The notes: generated by a model from the letters alone, not told the origin. 64,000 nucleotides of DNA from Arabiibacter massiliensis (GCF_900169505.1 NZ_LT827021.1:248001-312000); one strand, 5' to 3'; positions 8,572 to 17,680 are shown, numbered from the stretch's first letter. Program-made: numbers and translations.

Positions 8572-8587
8572 TGTTTCACGTGAAACA
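8572..8587. promoter_or_regulatory. parS site 1 (ParB-binding palindrome)
   Basis: TGTTTCACGTGAAACA matches the canonical bacterial parS palindrome at all 16 positions. It is the first of three copies within 340 bases, all in non-coding DNA downstream of the SPFH gene. Confidence 0.9.
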
Positions 8588-8629
8588 TCCCGGCCTGCCA
8601 TCCTGAGCGGGGCGCAAAGCGCCCTTCAT

Positions 8630-8748
8630 GTCATCCTGAGCGGAGCGCGAAGCGCGGAGTCGAAGGATCCCGCGCGGCGCCAGCCGAAAGCGTTACTGCT
8701 ATCGCCGCGCGGGATCCTTCGACTCCGCTTCGCTCCGCTCAGGATGAC
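8630..8748. repeat. Facing pair of GTCATCCTGAGCG-type dispersed repeats
   Basis: A copy beginning GTCATCCTGAGCG and running through GTCGAAGGATCCCGCGCGG is followed by an inverted copy ending GCTCAGGATGAC, so the pair could form a long hairpin. Related copies occur at 8,838-8,873, 27,709-27,783, 31,726-31,783, 52,631-52,677 and 59,674-59,731, mostly between genes. Confidence 0.85.
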
Positions 8749-8764
8749 AACTTGGGCGTACAGA

Positions 8765-8780
8765 TGTTTCATGTGAAACA
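8765..8780. promoter_or_regulatory. parS site 2 (one mismatch)
   Basis: TGTTTCATGTGAAACA differs from consensus parS at one central base (CATG for CACG). Known ParB proteins often tolerate such a change with weaker binding. Confidence 0.75.
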
Positions 8781-8837
8781 CTTGTCGCAACGCTGTGCGA
8801 CAACGCTCGCGCTTTCGCCGCCGTCCCCCTGTCAAAA

Positions 8838-8873
8838 GGGATCCTTCGATTCGCTGCGCTCGTTCAGGATGAC
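8838..8873. repeat. Dispersed repeat, single inverted copy
   Basis: GGATCCTTCGATTCGC through TTCAGGATGAC, a copy of the repeat family at 8,630. Together with the following parS site it repeats the order repeat-parS-TTGTCGCA seen about 125 bases earlier. Confidence 0.75.
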
Positions 8874-8889
8874 AACAGGGGCGTACAAG

Positions 8890-8905
8890 TGTTTCACGTG
8901 AAACA
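8890..8905. promoter_or_regulatory. parS site 3 (perfect, in a 26-base palindrome)
   Basis: A perfect TGTTTCACGTGAAACA flanked by ACAAG and CTTGT, extending dyad symmetry to 26 bases (8,885-8,910). Sites 2 and 3 are both followed by a TTGTCGCA/TGCGACAA inverted repeat. Confidence 0.9.
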
Positions 8906-9086
8906 CTTGTCGCAAGGGCGTGCGACAACGCTTGTGCTCTTCGCCGCTGTTACCATACCGTTTGCCGCCTCAGGATTATTCTCGAAATTTACATATTCAG
9001 TTTCCTATTTAACTATATTACTATGAAAATCAGTTAATGAGCAGTCTTCGAGGAAACGGTCATGAATCACTGAGAAAGGGGATGCA

Positions 9087-11486
9087 ATGGCCAAAGACGA
9101 GACGAACGTGACGCGACGCGGCTTCATCAAGGGAACCGCCGCCGCGGGCACCGGCCTGGCGCTGCTGGGCGCGGGCGCGATGACCACCGCCGACGGATGG
9201 CTGGCGGAGGCGCACGCCGAGACGGGCGAGGAGCACACGGCCTACACCTACCACCAGTCGCACTGCGGCGGCATGTGCCCGCTCGCGTGCACGGTGCGCG
9301 ACGGCCGCATGGTGTCGGTGCAGCCGAACAACTGCTGCGACGACCGCTACGAGACGATCTGCGTGAAGGGCATCTCGGAGGTCCAGCACATCTACGGCGA
9401 CCACCGCATCCAGACGCCGCTTCGCCGCACGGGCGAGCGCGGCGCGGGCGAGTTCGAGCCCATCTCGTGGGACGAGGCGCTCGACGAGGTGTGCGACACC
9501 CTGAAGGAGCTCCAGGCCAAGCACGGCAACGACTGCGTCGTGGTCTCCTCCGGCGCCGAGGCCAACTTCCCCTGGCTCGCCGCCACGCTCGGCGCGCAGG
9601 TGGACGGCAGCATGGGCATCGACGTGGGCATCGGCAACGGCCTCGACCCGGCCATCGGCTTCGGCGGCGGCTACGCGATGGCCACCTGCGAGGCGCGCGA
9701 CTGGGTGAACTCGAACATGGTGCTCAACGTGGGCAGCAACTTCCTCGAGTCCAGCCTTCCCAACGTCCGCCTGTTCTTCGAGGCGAAGGAGGCCGGCACC
9801 CGCATGGTGACGGTGGACCCGCACTTCTCCACGACGGCCGGCAAGTCCGACCAGTGGGTGCCCATCACCCCCGGCACCGACGCCGCCTTCTTCCTGGGCA
9901 TGGCCAGCACCGTCCTCGACGAGAAGCTCTACGACGAGGACTTCGTGCTGAACCACACCTCCTTCCCGTTCCTCGTGGACACCGCCACCGGCATGCTGCT
10001 GCGCGACCACGCGGAGGACCCGAACGCGGAGGAGCCCGAGACGGGCGAGCAGAACCCCTTCTTCGTGTGGGACACGGCGACCAGCGCCAAGGCCGCCCAC
10101 ACCGACGCGGCTGCCAAGCCCGCGCTCGAGGGCACGTTCACCGTGGACGGCAAGCAGTGCGCCACCGTGTTCACCCTGCTCAAGAAGAAGCAGGTCGAGT
10201 ACACCCCCGAGTGGGCCGAGGGCGTGAGCAGCGTGCCGGCCGACACCATCCGCGAGCTCGCCCGCGAGTACGCCAAGGGCCCCGCGTGCCTGGCGCTCGG
10301 CTGGGGCGGCAACGACAAAATGGGCAACGCCGACATCGCGGGACATGCCGCCGTGACCCTCGTGGCCCTCACGGGCAACGTGGGCAAGGTGGGTGCCGGC
10401 GTGGGCGTGTTCGTCGGCGGCAGCTACAACGGCCATGCCGGCGCGCTCGGCGCCTGGCCCGTGCCGGAGGACTTCGCGGCCGCCGAGCTGGAGATGCCGC
10501 TCTACGACGCCCGCGAGGGCAGCGCCAAGGTGCGCGCGTGCGTGTTCACCGGCGACGTCCTGCAGCAGCACATCGGCAACATGAACAAGACGGCCGAGTT
10601 CGCCCGCGGCCTCGACTTCATCGTCACCATCGACCCGTACTTCACCGAGGGCGCCAAGTGGGCCGACATCGTCCTGCCCGCCACCACGCGCTTCGAGAAC
10701 GACGCCGAGGTGGGCAACGTGAAGATCGGCTACAGCAACATCGTGCTGCAGAACAAGATCATCGAGCCCCTGTTCGAGGCGCGCACCGACTTCTGGATCG
10801 GCAAGGAGATCGCGAAGCGCTTCGGCAAGGACGGCCTTTTGCCCGCCACGTCCGACGAGTGGGTGGCCAAGGTGCTCGCCACCTCGCCCGACCCTTACGT
10901 CTCGTCGCTCACGGTTGACAAGATCAACGAAAAGCAGGGCGTCTACCCCCTCGAGGGCATCGAGGAGCCGCGCCGCGAGTTCATGGATCGCACCTTCGCC
11001 ACCACCTCCACCCGCATGGACGTGTACTACGACGGCCTCGCGTCCTATGACCAGGCGCTTCCCACCTGGGAGCCGCCGCTGGAGGCGCACGCGGACAGCG
11101 AGCTCGCCTCGAAGTACCCCCTGCAGCTGGCCAACGTGCGCACGCGCTACCGCATCCACAACCAGTTCAACGACGCGAAGTGGATCCAGCAGTTCGCCGA
11201 GCCGCGCATCGAGCTCAACCCGGTGGAGATGGAGTCCCGCGGCCTGGTCACGAACGACGTCGTGGAGGTGTTCAACGACCGCGGCTCCTACAAGTGCCGC
11301 GTGAAGGCCAACGAGTCCATCCGCCCCGGCAGCGCGCGCATGTTCGAGGGGCAGACCGCCGACTTCATGGTGGAGGGCAACGTCCAGAACGTCACCAACG
11401 ATAGTTACGTGAAGCGCGGCTCCGAGCTTCTGTGCGGCCCGGTCATCCCGTTCTCCGACACCCTCGTCGAGATCAAGAAAGCGTAG
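9087..11486 (+). CDS. Tat-exported molybdopterin oxidoreductase, catalytic subunit
   Basis: A 799-residue DMSO reductase-superfamily enzyme. The Tat signal has R10-R11 in TRRGFIKG followed by a hydrophobic stretch, so it acts outside the cytoplasmic membrane. An N-terminal [4Fe-4S] site uses C60, C64, C68 (HCGGMCPLAC) and C92. Molybdopterin-binding regions follow, including the LALGWGGNDKMGNADIAG and LTGNVGKVGAG stretches, and a C-terminal molydopterin dinucleotide-binding domain. ATG 9087 follows GAGAAAGGGG. It is followed at 10 and 9 bases by a ferredoxin and an NrfD anchor, giving a complete quinol-linked reductase complex. Relatives in this family reduce S- or N-oxides, polysulfide or catechols; the substrate cannot be told from sequence. 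Confidence 0.92.
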   Translation: MAKDETNVTRRGFIKGTAAAGTGLALLGAGAMTTADGWLAEAHAETGEEHTAYTYHQSHCGGMCPLACTVRDGRMVSVQPNNCCDDRYETICVKGISEVQHIYGDHRIQTPLRRTGERGAGEFEPISWDEALDEVCDTLKELQAKHGNDCVVVSSGAEANFPWLAATLGAQVDGSMGIDVGIGNGLDPAIGFGGGYAMATCEARDWVNSNMVLNVGSNFLESSLPNVRLFFEAKEAGTRMVTVDPHFSTTAGKSDQWVPITPGTDAAFFLGMASTVLDEKLYDEDFVLNHTSFPFLVDTATGMLLRDHAEDPNAEEPETGEQNPFFVWDTATSAKAAHTDAAAKPALEGTFTVDGKQCATVFTLLKKKQVEYTPEWAEGVSSVPADTIRELAREYAKGPACLALGWGGNDKMGNADIAGHAAVTLVALTGNVGKVGAGVGVFVGGSYNGHAGALGAWPVPEDFAAAELEMPLYDAREGSAKVRACVFTGDVLQQHIGNMNKTAEFARGLDFIVTIDPYFTEGAKWADIVLPATTRFENDAEVGNVKIGYSNIVLQNKIIEPLFEARTDFWIGKEIAKRFGKDGLLPATSDEWVAKVLATSPDPYVSSLTVDKINEKQGVYPLEGIEEPRREFMDRTFATTSTRMDVYYDGLASYDQALPTWEPPLEAHADSELASKYPLQLANVRTRYRIHNQFNDAKWIQQFAEPRIELNPVEMESRGLVTNDVVEVFNDRGSYKCRVKANESIRPGSARMFEGQTADFMVEGNVQNVTNDSYVKRGSELLCGPVIPFSDTLVEIKKA

Positions 11487-11496
11487 GTGAGAGGTC

Positions 11497-12117
11497 ATGA
11501 CCAAGCTTGGCATCGCCATCAACCTCGAGCGTTGCGTCGGGTGCAACACCTGCGCCAACGCCTGCAAGATGCAGAACAACATCCCCATGAACATGCTCTA
11601 CATCCGCGTGGAGACCGACGGGCTCGACACGGCCGACGGCGCGCACGGCACCTACCCGGACCTCAGCCGCACCTACATCCCCGTGGCGTGCCAGCACTGC
11701 GAGAACGCCGCGTGCCTCAAGGTGTGCCCGGTGGGCGCCACGTACAAGGACGATAAGGGCCGCGTGGAGATCAACTACGACAAGTGCATCGGCTGCCGCA
11801 TCTGCATGGCCGCCTGCCCCTACAACGCCCGCGTGTTCAACTGGAGCGAGCCTGTGCGCGACCCCAACTGGAATTACGGCGACAAAGACGTGCCGGTGCG
11901 CCCGAAGGGCGTCGCCGAGAAGTGCACGCTGTGCAAGGAGCGCACCGACCGCGGCGACATCCCCATGTGCGTGCGCGTGTGTCCCGGCCGCGCCCGCGTG
12001 TACGGCGACCTCGACGATCCGAACTCCGAGATCTCGAAGGTCGTGCGCGAGAACAAGGCCTATCAGCTGCTCGAGGAGTTCGGCACCCGCCCGCAGCTCC
12101 GCTACTACAACGCGTAA
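11497..12117 (+). CDS. Four-cluster ferredoxin subunit (DmsB/NrfC-like)
   Basis: A 206-residue electron-transfer subunit with four cysteine sets, each consistent with a [4Fe-4S] cluster: CVGCNTCANAC, CQHCENAACLKVCP, CIGCRICMAACP and CTLCKERTDRGDIPMCVRVCP. It would pass electrons from the NrfD membrane subunit to the molybdenum subunit. It has no signal peptide and would be exported by hitch-hiking on the Tat-bearing partner, as in DmsAB. ATG 11497 follows GTGAGAGG at proper spacing. Confidence 0.95.
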   Translation: MTKLGIAINLERCVGCNTCANACKMQNNIPMNMLYIRVETDGLDTADGAHGTYPDLSRTYIPVACQHCENAACLKVCPVGATYKDDKGRVEINYDKCIGCRICMAACPYNARVFNWSEPVRDPNWNYGDKDVPVRPKGVAEKCTLCKERTDRGDIPMCVRVCPGRARVYGDLDDPNSEISKVVRENKAYQLLEEFGTRPQLRYYNA

Positions 12118-12126
12118 GGGGGCTCT

Positions 12127-13359
12127 TTGATGGAAACGAAACGAATCTCCCGTCCGGCCATGATCGTGCTGGCCGTGATCGCCGCCGTCGGCGCGGGCGC
12201 GTGGATCTACCAGACCATGTTCGGCCTGGGCGTGACCGGCATGAACAACGGCACCTCCTGGGGCCTCTACATCGCGGCGTTCATGTTCTTCGTCGGCCTT
12301 TCCGCCGGCGGCCTGATCGTGGCCTCTTCGGCGTCGATCTTCCACGTGACCGAGTTCAAGCGGGTGGCGCTGCCGGCCGTGTGCGTGTCCACGGTGTGCA
12401 TCTGCTGCGCGGGCCTGTTGGTCATCCTCGACCTCGGCGGCGTGGCGCGCATCTTCAACCTGCTGCTGTCGCCGAACTTCATCTCGCCTTTGTTCTGGGA
12501 CATCTGCGTCATCTCGCTCTACCTGGTCATCAACCTGATCTACCTGTACTTCATGACGTCGAAGAAGGCCGACAAGTCCAAGATCGCCATCGTGAGCCGC
12601 TTCGCCCTGCCCATCGCCATCCTCGTGCACACGGTGACGGCGTGGATCTTCGGCCTGCAGATCGCCCGCGAGGGCTGGCACTCGGCCATCATGGGCCCGC
12701 TGTTCGTGGCCTCGGCCATGGACTCCGGCCTGGCGCTCCTGCTCATCGCGCTCGTGTGGATGAACCGCCGGGGCATCTGGGAGACGTCCAAGAAGCTCAT
12801 GGGCATGCTGGCGGGGCTTCTGGCCACCTGCATCGCGGTCGACGGCTACATGGTGGGCTGCGAGCTTCTGACCACGGCGTATCCCGGCTCCGAGGGCGGC
12901 TGGCATGTGCTGTCCCAGATGTTCTTCGGCGCCACGGCCCCGTACTTCTGGATCGAGATCATCGTGGGCGTGATCATCCCGTTCACCATCCTCGTGTTCG
13001 CGAAGAACCGCGCCAAGACCGGCCTCATCGTGTTCGCCTCGGCGTGCGTGGTGGTGGGCGTGTTCTGCAAGCGCGTGTGGCTGCTGTTCTCCTCGTTCAT
13101 CACGCCGAACACCTTCGGCGGCCCCGGCCTCATCGACGGTACGTCGGCGGGCGGCACCGGTATGGACGTGTGGACGGCTGTGAGCACGTACGCCCCCTCG
13201 TGGGTTGAGTACGCGGTGCTCCTCGGCGTGATCGCGCTCGGCGCGCTCGCGTTCCTCATCCTGGTGGAGCGCTTCATCATGAAGGCGAAGCCGACCGACT
13301 TGATCGACGCCGACGCCGCAGCCCACGGCGCGGCGAAGGCGGAAGCCCCCTCCTGCTAG
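12127..13359 (+). CDS. NrfD/PsrC-family quinol-oxidising membrane anchor
   Basis: A 410-residue integral membrane protein with about ten hydrophobic segments; the early GTSWGLYIAAFMFFVGLSAGG stretch is typical of NrfD/PsrC subunits. It anchors the two upstream subunits and is expected to oxidise menaquinol. It is the last gene of the three-gene operon and is followed by a GC-rich hairpin at 13,400-13,434. Confidence 0.92.
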   Translation: MMETKRISRPAMIVLAVIAAVGAGAWIYQTMFGLGVTGMNNGTSWGLYIAAFMFFVGLSAGGLIVASSASIFHVTEFKRVALPAVCVSTVCICCAGLLVILDLGGVARIFNLLLSPNFISPLFWDICVISLYLVINLIYLYFMTSKKADKSKIAIVSRFALPIAILVHTVTAWIFGLQIAREGWHSAIMGPLFVASAMDSGLALLLIALVWMNRRGIWETSKKLMGMLAGLLATCIAVDGYMVGCELLTTAYPGSEGGWHVLSQMFFGATAPYFWIEIIVGVIIPFTILVFAKNRAKTGLIVFASACVVVGVFCKRVWLLFSSFITPNTFGGPGLIDGTSAGGTGMDVWTAVSTYAPSWVEYAVLLGVIALGALAFLILVERFIMKAKPTDLIDADAAAHGAAKAEAPSC

Positions 13360-13399
13360 CCTTGCCGCCGCTCCCTGCGGCGACCCGGCCGGCATGACG

Positions 13400-13434
13400 A
13401 CGGCCCCGGCGAGCGATGCGCTTGCCGGGGCCGT
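13400..13434 (+). terminator. Probable terminator hairpin after the molybdoenzyme operon
   Basis: ACGGCCCCGGC and GCCGGGGCCGT form a perfect 11-base stem with a 13-base loop. The sequence that follows is not T-rich, so termination strength is uncertain. Confidence 0.55.
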
Positions 13435-13480
13435 TCTGCGTCTCGCACGGGGGGCTCTTTCCGAAATCGAGGGCCCGAGT

Positions 13481-13629
13481 GCACAGAAATCGCCGCTCTG
13501 AAGCTTTTTTCGCGTATCGAGCCTTCCGGAAGAGGATCCTGTGCGCAAGCAGCAGCCGTTTGCCCAGGTCGCGTTTCGCGGCGTGCCCGCAGTGGCCGTC
13601 GAGGAGCTTCAGAGCGGCGATTTCCGTGC
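13481..13629. repeat. Hairpin element with 25-base terminal inverted repeats
   Basis: The arm at 13,481-13,505 (containing CGCCGCTCTGAAGC) is matched in inverted form at 13,605-13,629 with one mismatch, enclosing about 100 bases that include CCCAGGTCGCG. The same CCGCTCTGAAG ends and a CCTGGTCGTGCG core occur in the element at 33,427-33,630. It holds no convincing gene. It looks like a non-autonomous mobile or structured intergenic element. Confidence 0.65.
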
Positions 13630-13693
13630 TTTGGAGGCCGGCGGTGAGCGGAGCGGGTCGAGGGATCCCGCGCGGCACCGCAGCGGCATACAT

Positions 13694-13896
13694 CTGCAAT
13701 GTCGTCGAGTTATGCACCCTTGCGTCGTCGAAAAGCCCCGGAAACTGCAATGTCGTCGAGTTATGCACCCTTTTAGGTGCGGAAAAGAGAAGAGGTCGGA
13801 ACGCGACCTGCGGTTTTCTCGGCTGCTATCCGTCGCGCCCTCCCGAATCGCGGGTTTCACGGCAACGCAAGGGTGCAGAACTCGAGGACATTGCAG
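13694..13896. repeat. Three copies of a 28-base motif, two direct and one inverted
   Basis: Copies at 13,694-13,721 and 13,745-13,772 share the 20-mer ATGTCGTCGAGTTATGCACC; an inverted, slightly diverged copy lies at 13,869-13,896. Similarity between the first and third copies continues past the motif (CCCTTGCGT). They lie upstream of leuA, in a 700-base region with no supported gene. Confidence 0.75.
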
Positions 13897-13995
13897 AAAA
13901 CGCCCCCTTTCGTCCGCGTGTTCCCGCCTGTGCCCGCCTCTGAATGCGCATGTTTTCCGTTGGCGGCGAATCCGAGCGTCCATTGCCGGCGGTTT

Positions 13996-14004
13996 TGCTA
14001 TGAT
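13996..14004 (+). promoter_or_regulatory. Extended -10 promoter for leuA
   Basis: TGC plus TATGAT in the context TTTTGCTATGAT, identical to the element upstream of serA. No clear -35 is visible. The leader would be about 60 bases. Confidence 0.5.
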
Positions 14005-14070
14005 TGTCGAATCATTTTCAAGCCGCCTGCCGGTCGCCCGCCAGGCACGAGACGGAAAGGACGCACGCAC

Positions 14071-15603
14071 ATGACGCGCAAGATCGATATCTTCGACACC
14101 ACGCTGCGCGACGGCGAGCAATCGCCGGGCGCTTCCATGAACACCGAGGAGAAACTGGTGGTCGCGCGTCAGCTTCTGCGTCTGAACGTGGATGTCATCG
14201 AGGCGGGATTTCCCATCTCCAGCCCGGGCGACTTCGAGTCCGTGCGCCGCATCGCCGAGCTCGCGGGCGATGCAGCCGTCGTCTGCGGCCTCACGCGCGC
14301 GGTGGAGAAGGACATCGACGCGGCCGCCGACGCGCTCAAGTACGCCAAGCGCCCGCGCATCCACACGGGCCTCGGCGTGAGCCCGAGCCATCTGCGCGAC
14401 AAGCTGCGCATCAGCGAAGACGAGTGCGTCGAGCGCGCCGTGAAGTGCGTGACCTACGCCAAGAAGTTCGTCGAAGACGTGCAGTTCTACGCCGAGGACG
14501 CGGGCCGTTCGGACTACGATTTCCTCGTGCGCGTCATCCAGGCCGTCGTGGACGCGGGCGCCACCGTGGTGAACATCCCCGACACCACGGGCTACTCGCT
14601 GCCCGAGGAGTTCGGCCGGCGCATCAGGTACCTGATGGAGGGCGTCAACGGCATCGAGAACGTGAAGATCGCCGTGCACTGCCACAACGACCTGGGCATG
14701 GCCACGGCGCTCGCCATGGCCGGCGTGAAGAACGGCGCGCGCCAGGTGGAGTGCACCATCAACGGCCTGGGCGAGCGCGCGGGCAACACGGCCATGGAGG
14801 AAGTGGTCATGGCCATCCGCATGCACGAGGAGGAGCTGGACGCCCACACCGACGTCAACGCGCGCGAGTTCTGCAAGGCGAGCCGCCTCGTGTCGTCCAT
14901 CACCGGCATGAGCGTGCAGGCCAACAAGGCCATCGTGGGCGCGAACGCGTTCGCGCACTCCTCGGGGATCCACCAGGACGGCGTGCTGAAGAAGCGCGAC
15001 ACCTACGAGATCATCGACCCGGCCGACGTGGGCGCGGGCACGAGCCAGATCGTGCTCACGGCGCGCAGCGGCCACGCTGCGCTCAAGCACCGGCTGGAGG
15101 AGCTGGGCTACGAGCTGGAGGGCGAGGCGCTCGACCAGGTGTACGAGGCCTTCCTCAACCTGGCCGACAAGAAGAAGGAAGTCTACGACGAGGACCTCGA
15201 GAGCCTGATCAACGAGCGCGATCGCAACGAGAGCGCCGTCTACACGCTGGAGGGCGTGCAGATCAGCTGCGGGTTCCCGCTCACGCCCACGGCCACCGTC
15301 ACGCTCAAGAACGCCGCCGACCAGGTGGTCACGGCGTGCGAGTACGGCACGGGCCCCATCGACGCCATGTGCAAGGCCGTGAACAAGATCGTGCAGGTGG
15401 ACAACGACCTGACCGAGTTCGCCGTGCAGTCCGTCACGCGCGGCATCGACGCGCTCGGCGAGGTGACCATCCGCGTCACCGACCCGACGGGCGACGTCTA
15501 CACCGGCCGCGGCGCCGACGGCGACATCGTGGTGTCGTCCACGAAGGCGTACCTGAACGCGCTCAACCGCCTGCTCAACGACAAGCAGACCAAGCGGGGG
15601 TAG
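14071..15603 (+). CDS. leuA: 2-isopropylmalate synthase
   Basis: Condenses acetyl-CoA with 2-oxoisovalerate, the first committed step of leucine synthesis. The 510-residue protein has the HMGL-like TIM barrel with the metal and substrate motif [13 protein letters not shown] near the N-terminus, the metal-binding [17 protein letters not shown], and a C-terminal LeuA dimerisation/leucine-binding domain (about residues 380-505). ATG 14071 follows GGAAAGGA. No other leu gene is adjacent; a 33-base palindrome followed by T's ends the transcript. Homocitrate or citramalate synthase are less likely given the full-length regulatory domain. Confidence 0.93.
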   Translation: MTRKIDIFDTTLRDGEQSPGASMNTEEKLVVARQLLRLNVDVIEAGFPISSPGDFESVRRIAELAGDAAVVCGLTRAVEKDIDAAADALKYAKRPRIHTGLGVSPSHLRDKLRISEDECVERAVKCVTYAKKFVEDVQFYAEDAGRSDYDFLVRVIQAVVDAGATVVNIPDTTGYSLPEEFGRRIRYLMEGVNGIENVKIAVHCHNDLGMATALAMAGVKNGARQVECTINGLGERAGNTAMEEVVMAIRMHEEELDAHTDVNAREFCKASRLVSSITGMSVQANKAIVGANAFAHSSGIHQDGVLKKRDTYEIIDPADVGAGTSQIVLTARSGHAALKHRLEELGYELEGEALDQVYEAFLNLADKKKEVYDEDLESLINERDRNESAVYTLEGVQISCGFPLTPTATVTLKNAADQVVTACEYGTGPIDAMCKAVNKIVQVDNDLTEFAVQSVTRGIDALGEVTIRVTDPTGDVYTGRGADGDIVVSSTKAYLNALNRLLNDKQTKRG

Positions 15604-15610
15604 GGACATT

Positions 15611-15648
15611 TGGCATAAAAGGGGACAGTCCCCTTTTATGCCATTTTT
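15611..15648 (+). terminator. TGGCATAAAAGGGGAC palindrome acting as leuA terminator
   Basis: A 33-base palindrome, TGGCATAAAAGGGGAC plus its complement around a single A (15,611-15,643), followed by TTTTT. The same palindrome, with T at the centre, follows the second fixX gene at 50,958-50,990, so it is a recurring element that doubles as a terminator. Confidence 0.85.
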
Positions 15649-15803
15649 CGCAAACGCGTCATCGTCATCCCGCGGGCGGCTTATCAGCCGCCGGCGGGCC
15701 GCGTGCTTCCGCTCGTCCGGCGCGATACTCCAGCGATTCCCTCGGATATGCTACTTCACCAGCAGCGTTTATCGACCGTTGACGGCTTTCCACAAAACCC
15801 CGA

Positions 15804-15833
15804 CTGACATGCCGTCAAGGCGGGGGGTATGCT
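15804..15833 (+). promoter_or_regulatory. Candidate promoter of the aldehyde dehydrogenase gene
   Basis: CTGACA (15,804-15,809) and TATGCT (15,828-15,833) are separated by 18 bases. The match is moderate. The rest of 15,649-15,905 holds only a small GGCGGCT/AGCCGCC hairpin at 15,675-15,692. Confidence 0.4.
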
Positions 15834-15905
15834 GGGGGCAGCGGTCCTCATGGATCGCTCGGTTGGGCAGGGCGGCGCGACGCCGCCGGAAGAAAGGATG
15901 CGCGC

Positions 15906-17390
15906 ATGGAAAACCCCGCACAGAAATCCTACCAGCTCTACATCGGCGGCCAGTGGGCCGACGCCTCGGACGGCGGCACGCTCGACGTGTTCTGCCCGGC
16001 CAACGGCGAGCAGCTCTCCACCATCGCCGACGCGACGAAGGAAGACGTCGACCGCGCGGTCGACGCGGCGTGGAAGGCGTTCGAGACCTGGGGCAAGACC
16101 GACAAGGCCGAGCGCGCCATCATCCTGAACAAGGTGGCCGACGTCATCGAGGAGAACGCCGAGCACTTCGCCCTCATCGAGACGCTCGATAACGGCAAGC
16201 CCATCCGCGAGACGCGCGCCATCGACGTGGCGCTCTCCGTCGACCACTTCCGTTACTTCGCCGGCGTGCTTCTGGCCGACACGGGCGAGGCCGACCTGCT
16301 GCCCGGCAACATGATGTCGCTCGTGCTGCACGAGCCCATCGGCGTGGTGGGGCAGATCGTGCCGTGGAACTTCCCGTTCCTCATGGCCGCCTGGAAGCTC
16401 GCGCCCGTGCTCGCCGCCGGCGACTGCACGGTGTTCAAGCCGTCGTCCACCACCTCGCTCACGGTGCTCGAGCTGGCGCGCCTTACCGAGGGCATCATCC
16501 CTCCGGGCGTGTTCAACGTGGTCACGGGCCGCGGCAGCAAGTCGGGCCAGTACATCCTCGACAACCCGAAGATCAGCAAGCTCGCGTTCACCGGATCGAC
16601 CGAGGTGGGCCGCGACGTGGCCCGCGCGGCGGCCGAGCGCCTCATCCCGGCCACGCTGGAACTCGGCGGCAAGTCGGCCAACATCATCTTCCCCGATGCC
16701 AAGTGGGACATGATGCTCGACGGCATCCAGCTGGGCATCCTGTTCAACCAGGGCCAGGTGTGCTGCGCCGGCAGCCGCATCTTCGTGCACGAGGACATCT
16801 ATGATAAGTTCGTGGAGGACGCGTGCCGCGTGTTCAACAACGTGAAGGTGGGCATGCCCTGGGAGGATGACACCCAGATGGGCAGCCAGATAGACCAGAA
16901 CCAGATGAAGAAGATCCTCGACTACGTGGAAATTGCCAAGCAGGAAGGGGGGCGTGTCCTCTGCGGCGGCGAGCGCGCCACCGAGGGCGAGCTCGCCAAC
17001 GGCGCCTTCCTCAAGCCCACGCTCATCGAGGTGCCGAACAACTCGTGCCGCGTGGCGCAGGAGGAGATCTTCGGGCCCGTGGCCGTGGTCATCAAGTTCA
17101 CCGACGAGCAGGAGGTCATCGACCTGGCCAACGACTCGGTGTACGGCCTGGGCGGCGCCGTGTGGACCCGCGACATCAACCGCGCGTTCCGCGTGTCGCA
17201 GGGCGTGCGCACGGGCCGCATGTGGGTGAACACCTACAACCAGATCCCGTCCGGCGCGCCGTTCGGCGGCTACAAGGAGTCCGGCATCGGCCGCGAGACG
17301 CACAAGATCATGCTCGAGCACTACTGCCAGACCAAGAACATCATGATCAACCTCGGCGAGGAGCCGAGCGGCTTCTACCCCGAGAAGTAG
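15906..17390 (+). CDS. NAD(P)-dependent aldehyde dehydrogenase
   Basis: A 494-residue member of the classical aldehyde dehydrogenase family, oxidising an aldehyde to its acid. Visible features are the PWNFPF cofactor motif, FTGSTEVGR, the general-base glutamate E252 in LELGGKSA, the catalytic cysteine C286 in NQGQVCCAGSR, and the C-terminal PFGGYKESGIGRE. ATG 15906 follows GGAAGAAAGGA. It is monocistronic, closed by a strong hairpin at 17,416. Substrate is not predictable; acetaldehyde- and betaine-aldehyde-type enzymes look similar. Confidence 0.92.
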   Translation: MENPAQKSYQLYIGGQWADASDGGTLDVFCPANGEQLSTIADATKEDVDRAVDAAWKAFETWGKTDKAERAIILNKVADVIEENAEHFALIETLDNGKPIRETRAIDVALSVDHFRYFAGVLLADTGEADLLPGNMMSLVLHEPIGVVGQIVPWNFPFLMAAWKLAPVLAAGDCTVFKPSSTTSLTVLELARLTEGIIPPGVFNVVTGRGSKSGQYILDNPKISKLAFTGSTEVGRDVARAAAERLIPATLELGGKSANIIFPDAKWDMMLDGIQLGILFNQGQVCCAGSRIFVHEDIYDKFVEDACRVFNNVKVGMPWEDDTQMGSQIDQNQMKKILDYVEIAKQEGGRVLCGGERATEGELANGAFLKPTLIEVPNNSCRVAQEEIFGPVAVVIKFTDEQEVIDLANDSVYGLGGAVWTRDINRAFRVSQGVRTGRMWVNTYNQIPSGAPFGGYKESGIGRETHKIMLEHYCQTKNIMINLGEEPSGFYPEK

Positions 17391-17415
17391 GGTAGGGAAG
17401 CAACTAGGTTCGACC

Positions 17416-17446
17416 AAGCGGGCGGCAGCGATGCCGCCCGCTTTCG
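17416..17446 (+). terminator. Terminator after the aldehyde dehydrogenase gene
   Basis: AAGCGGGCGGCA-GCGA-TGCCGCCCGCTTT, a 12-base stem with a 4-base loop and a short T run. Confidence 0.8.
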
Positions 17447-17680
17447 CGTTAATGCCAGTGCTTCTTGCATTGACTGCGTGTCACGCTTGTTTTCTGCCAG
17501 GCGGAAGTATTTGACGCATGCCTCATATGCTCTGGGTTTGAAGAAAAAGAATCAGGGGGCAAAGAATCTCTGCGGCGTATGCGCTATTATGCTTGTACGG
17601 TGGCGTAACCGCATAGGGGCAAAGGGTGCGGGCCGCCGCGAAAGGGTACTTGCTGCTCATGCGCTGGTGGGGGATTGCCT

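Noticed and set aside
4473..8588. 4-kb minus-strand open frame opposite serA to the SPFH gene
   Set aside because: Low-complexity His/Arg/Ala-rich translation, no start context, fully antisense to recognised genes.
8572..13896. CRISPR array
   Set aside because: Repeats here are palindromic sites or irregularly spaced motifs; no regular repeat-spacer pattern and no cas genes.
13440..14070. Possible T-box or leucine attenuator upstream of leuA
   Set aside because: No T-box motif, no run of leucine codons and no terminator-antiterminator pair close to the start were seen.
13416..14074. Open frames between the NrfD gene and leuA
   Set aside because: They run through inverted repeats and three copies of a 28-base motif, overlap one another and show no domain. 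Copies of the motif change the encoded residues (HNSTTLQ versus QNSRTLQ), which does not look like protein-level conservation.
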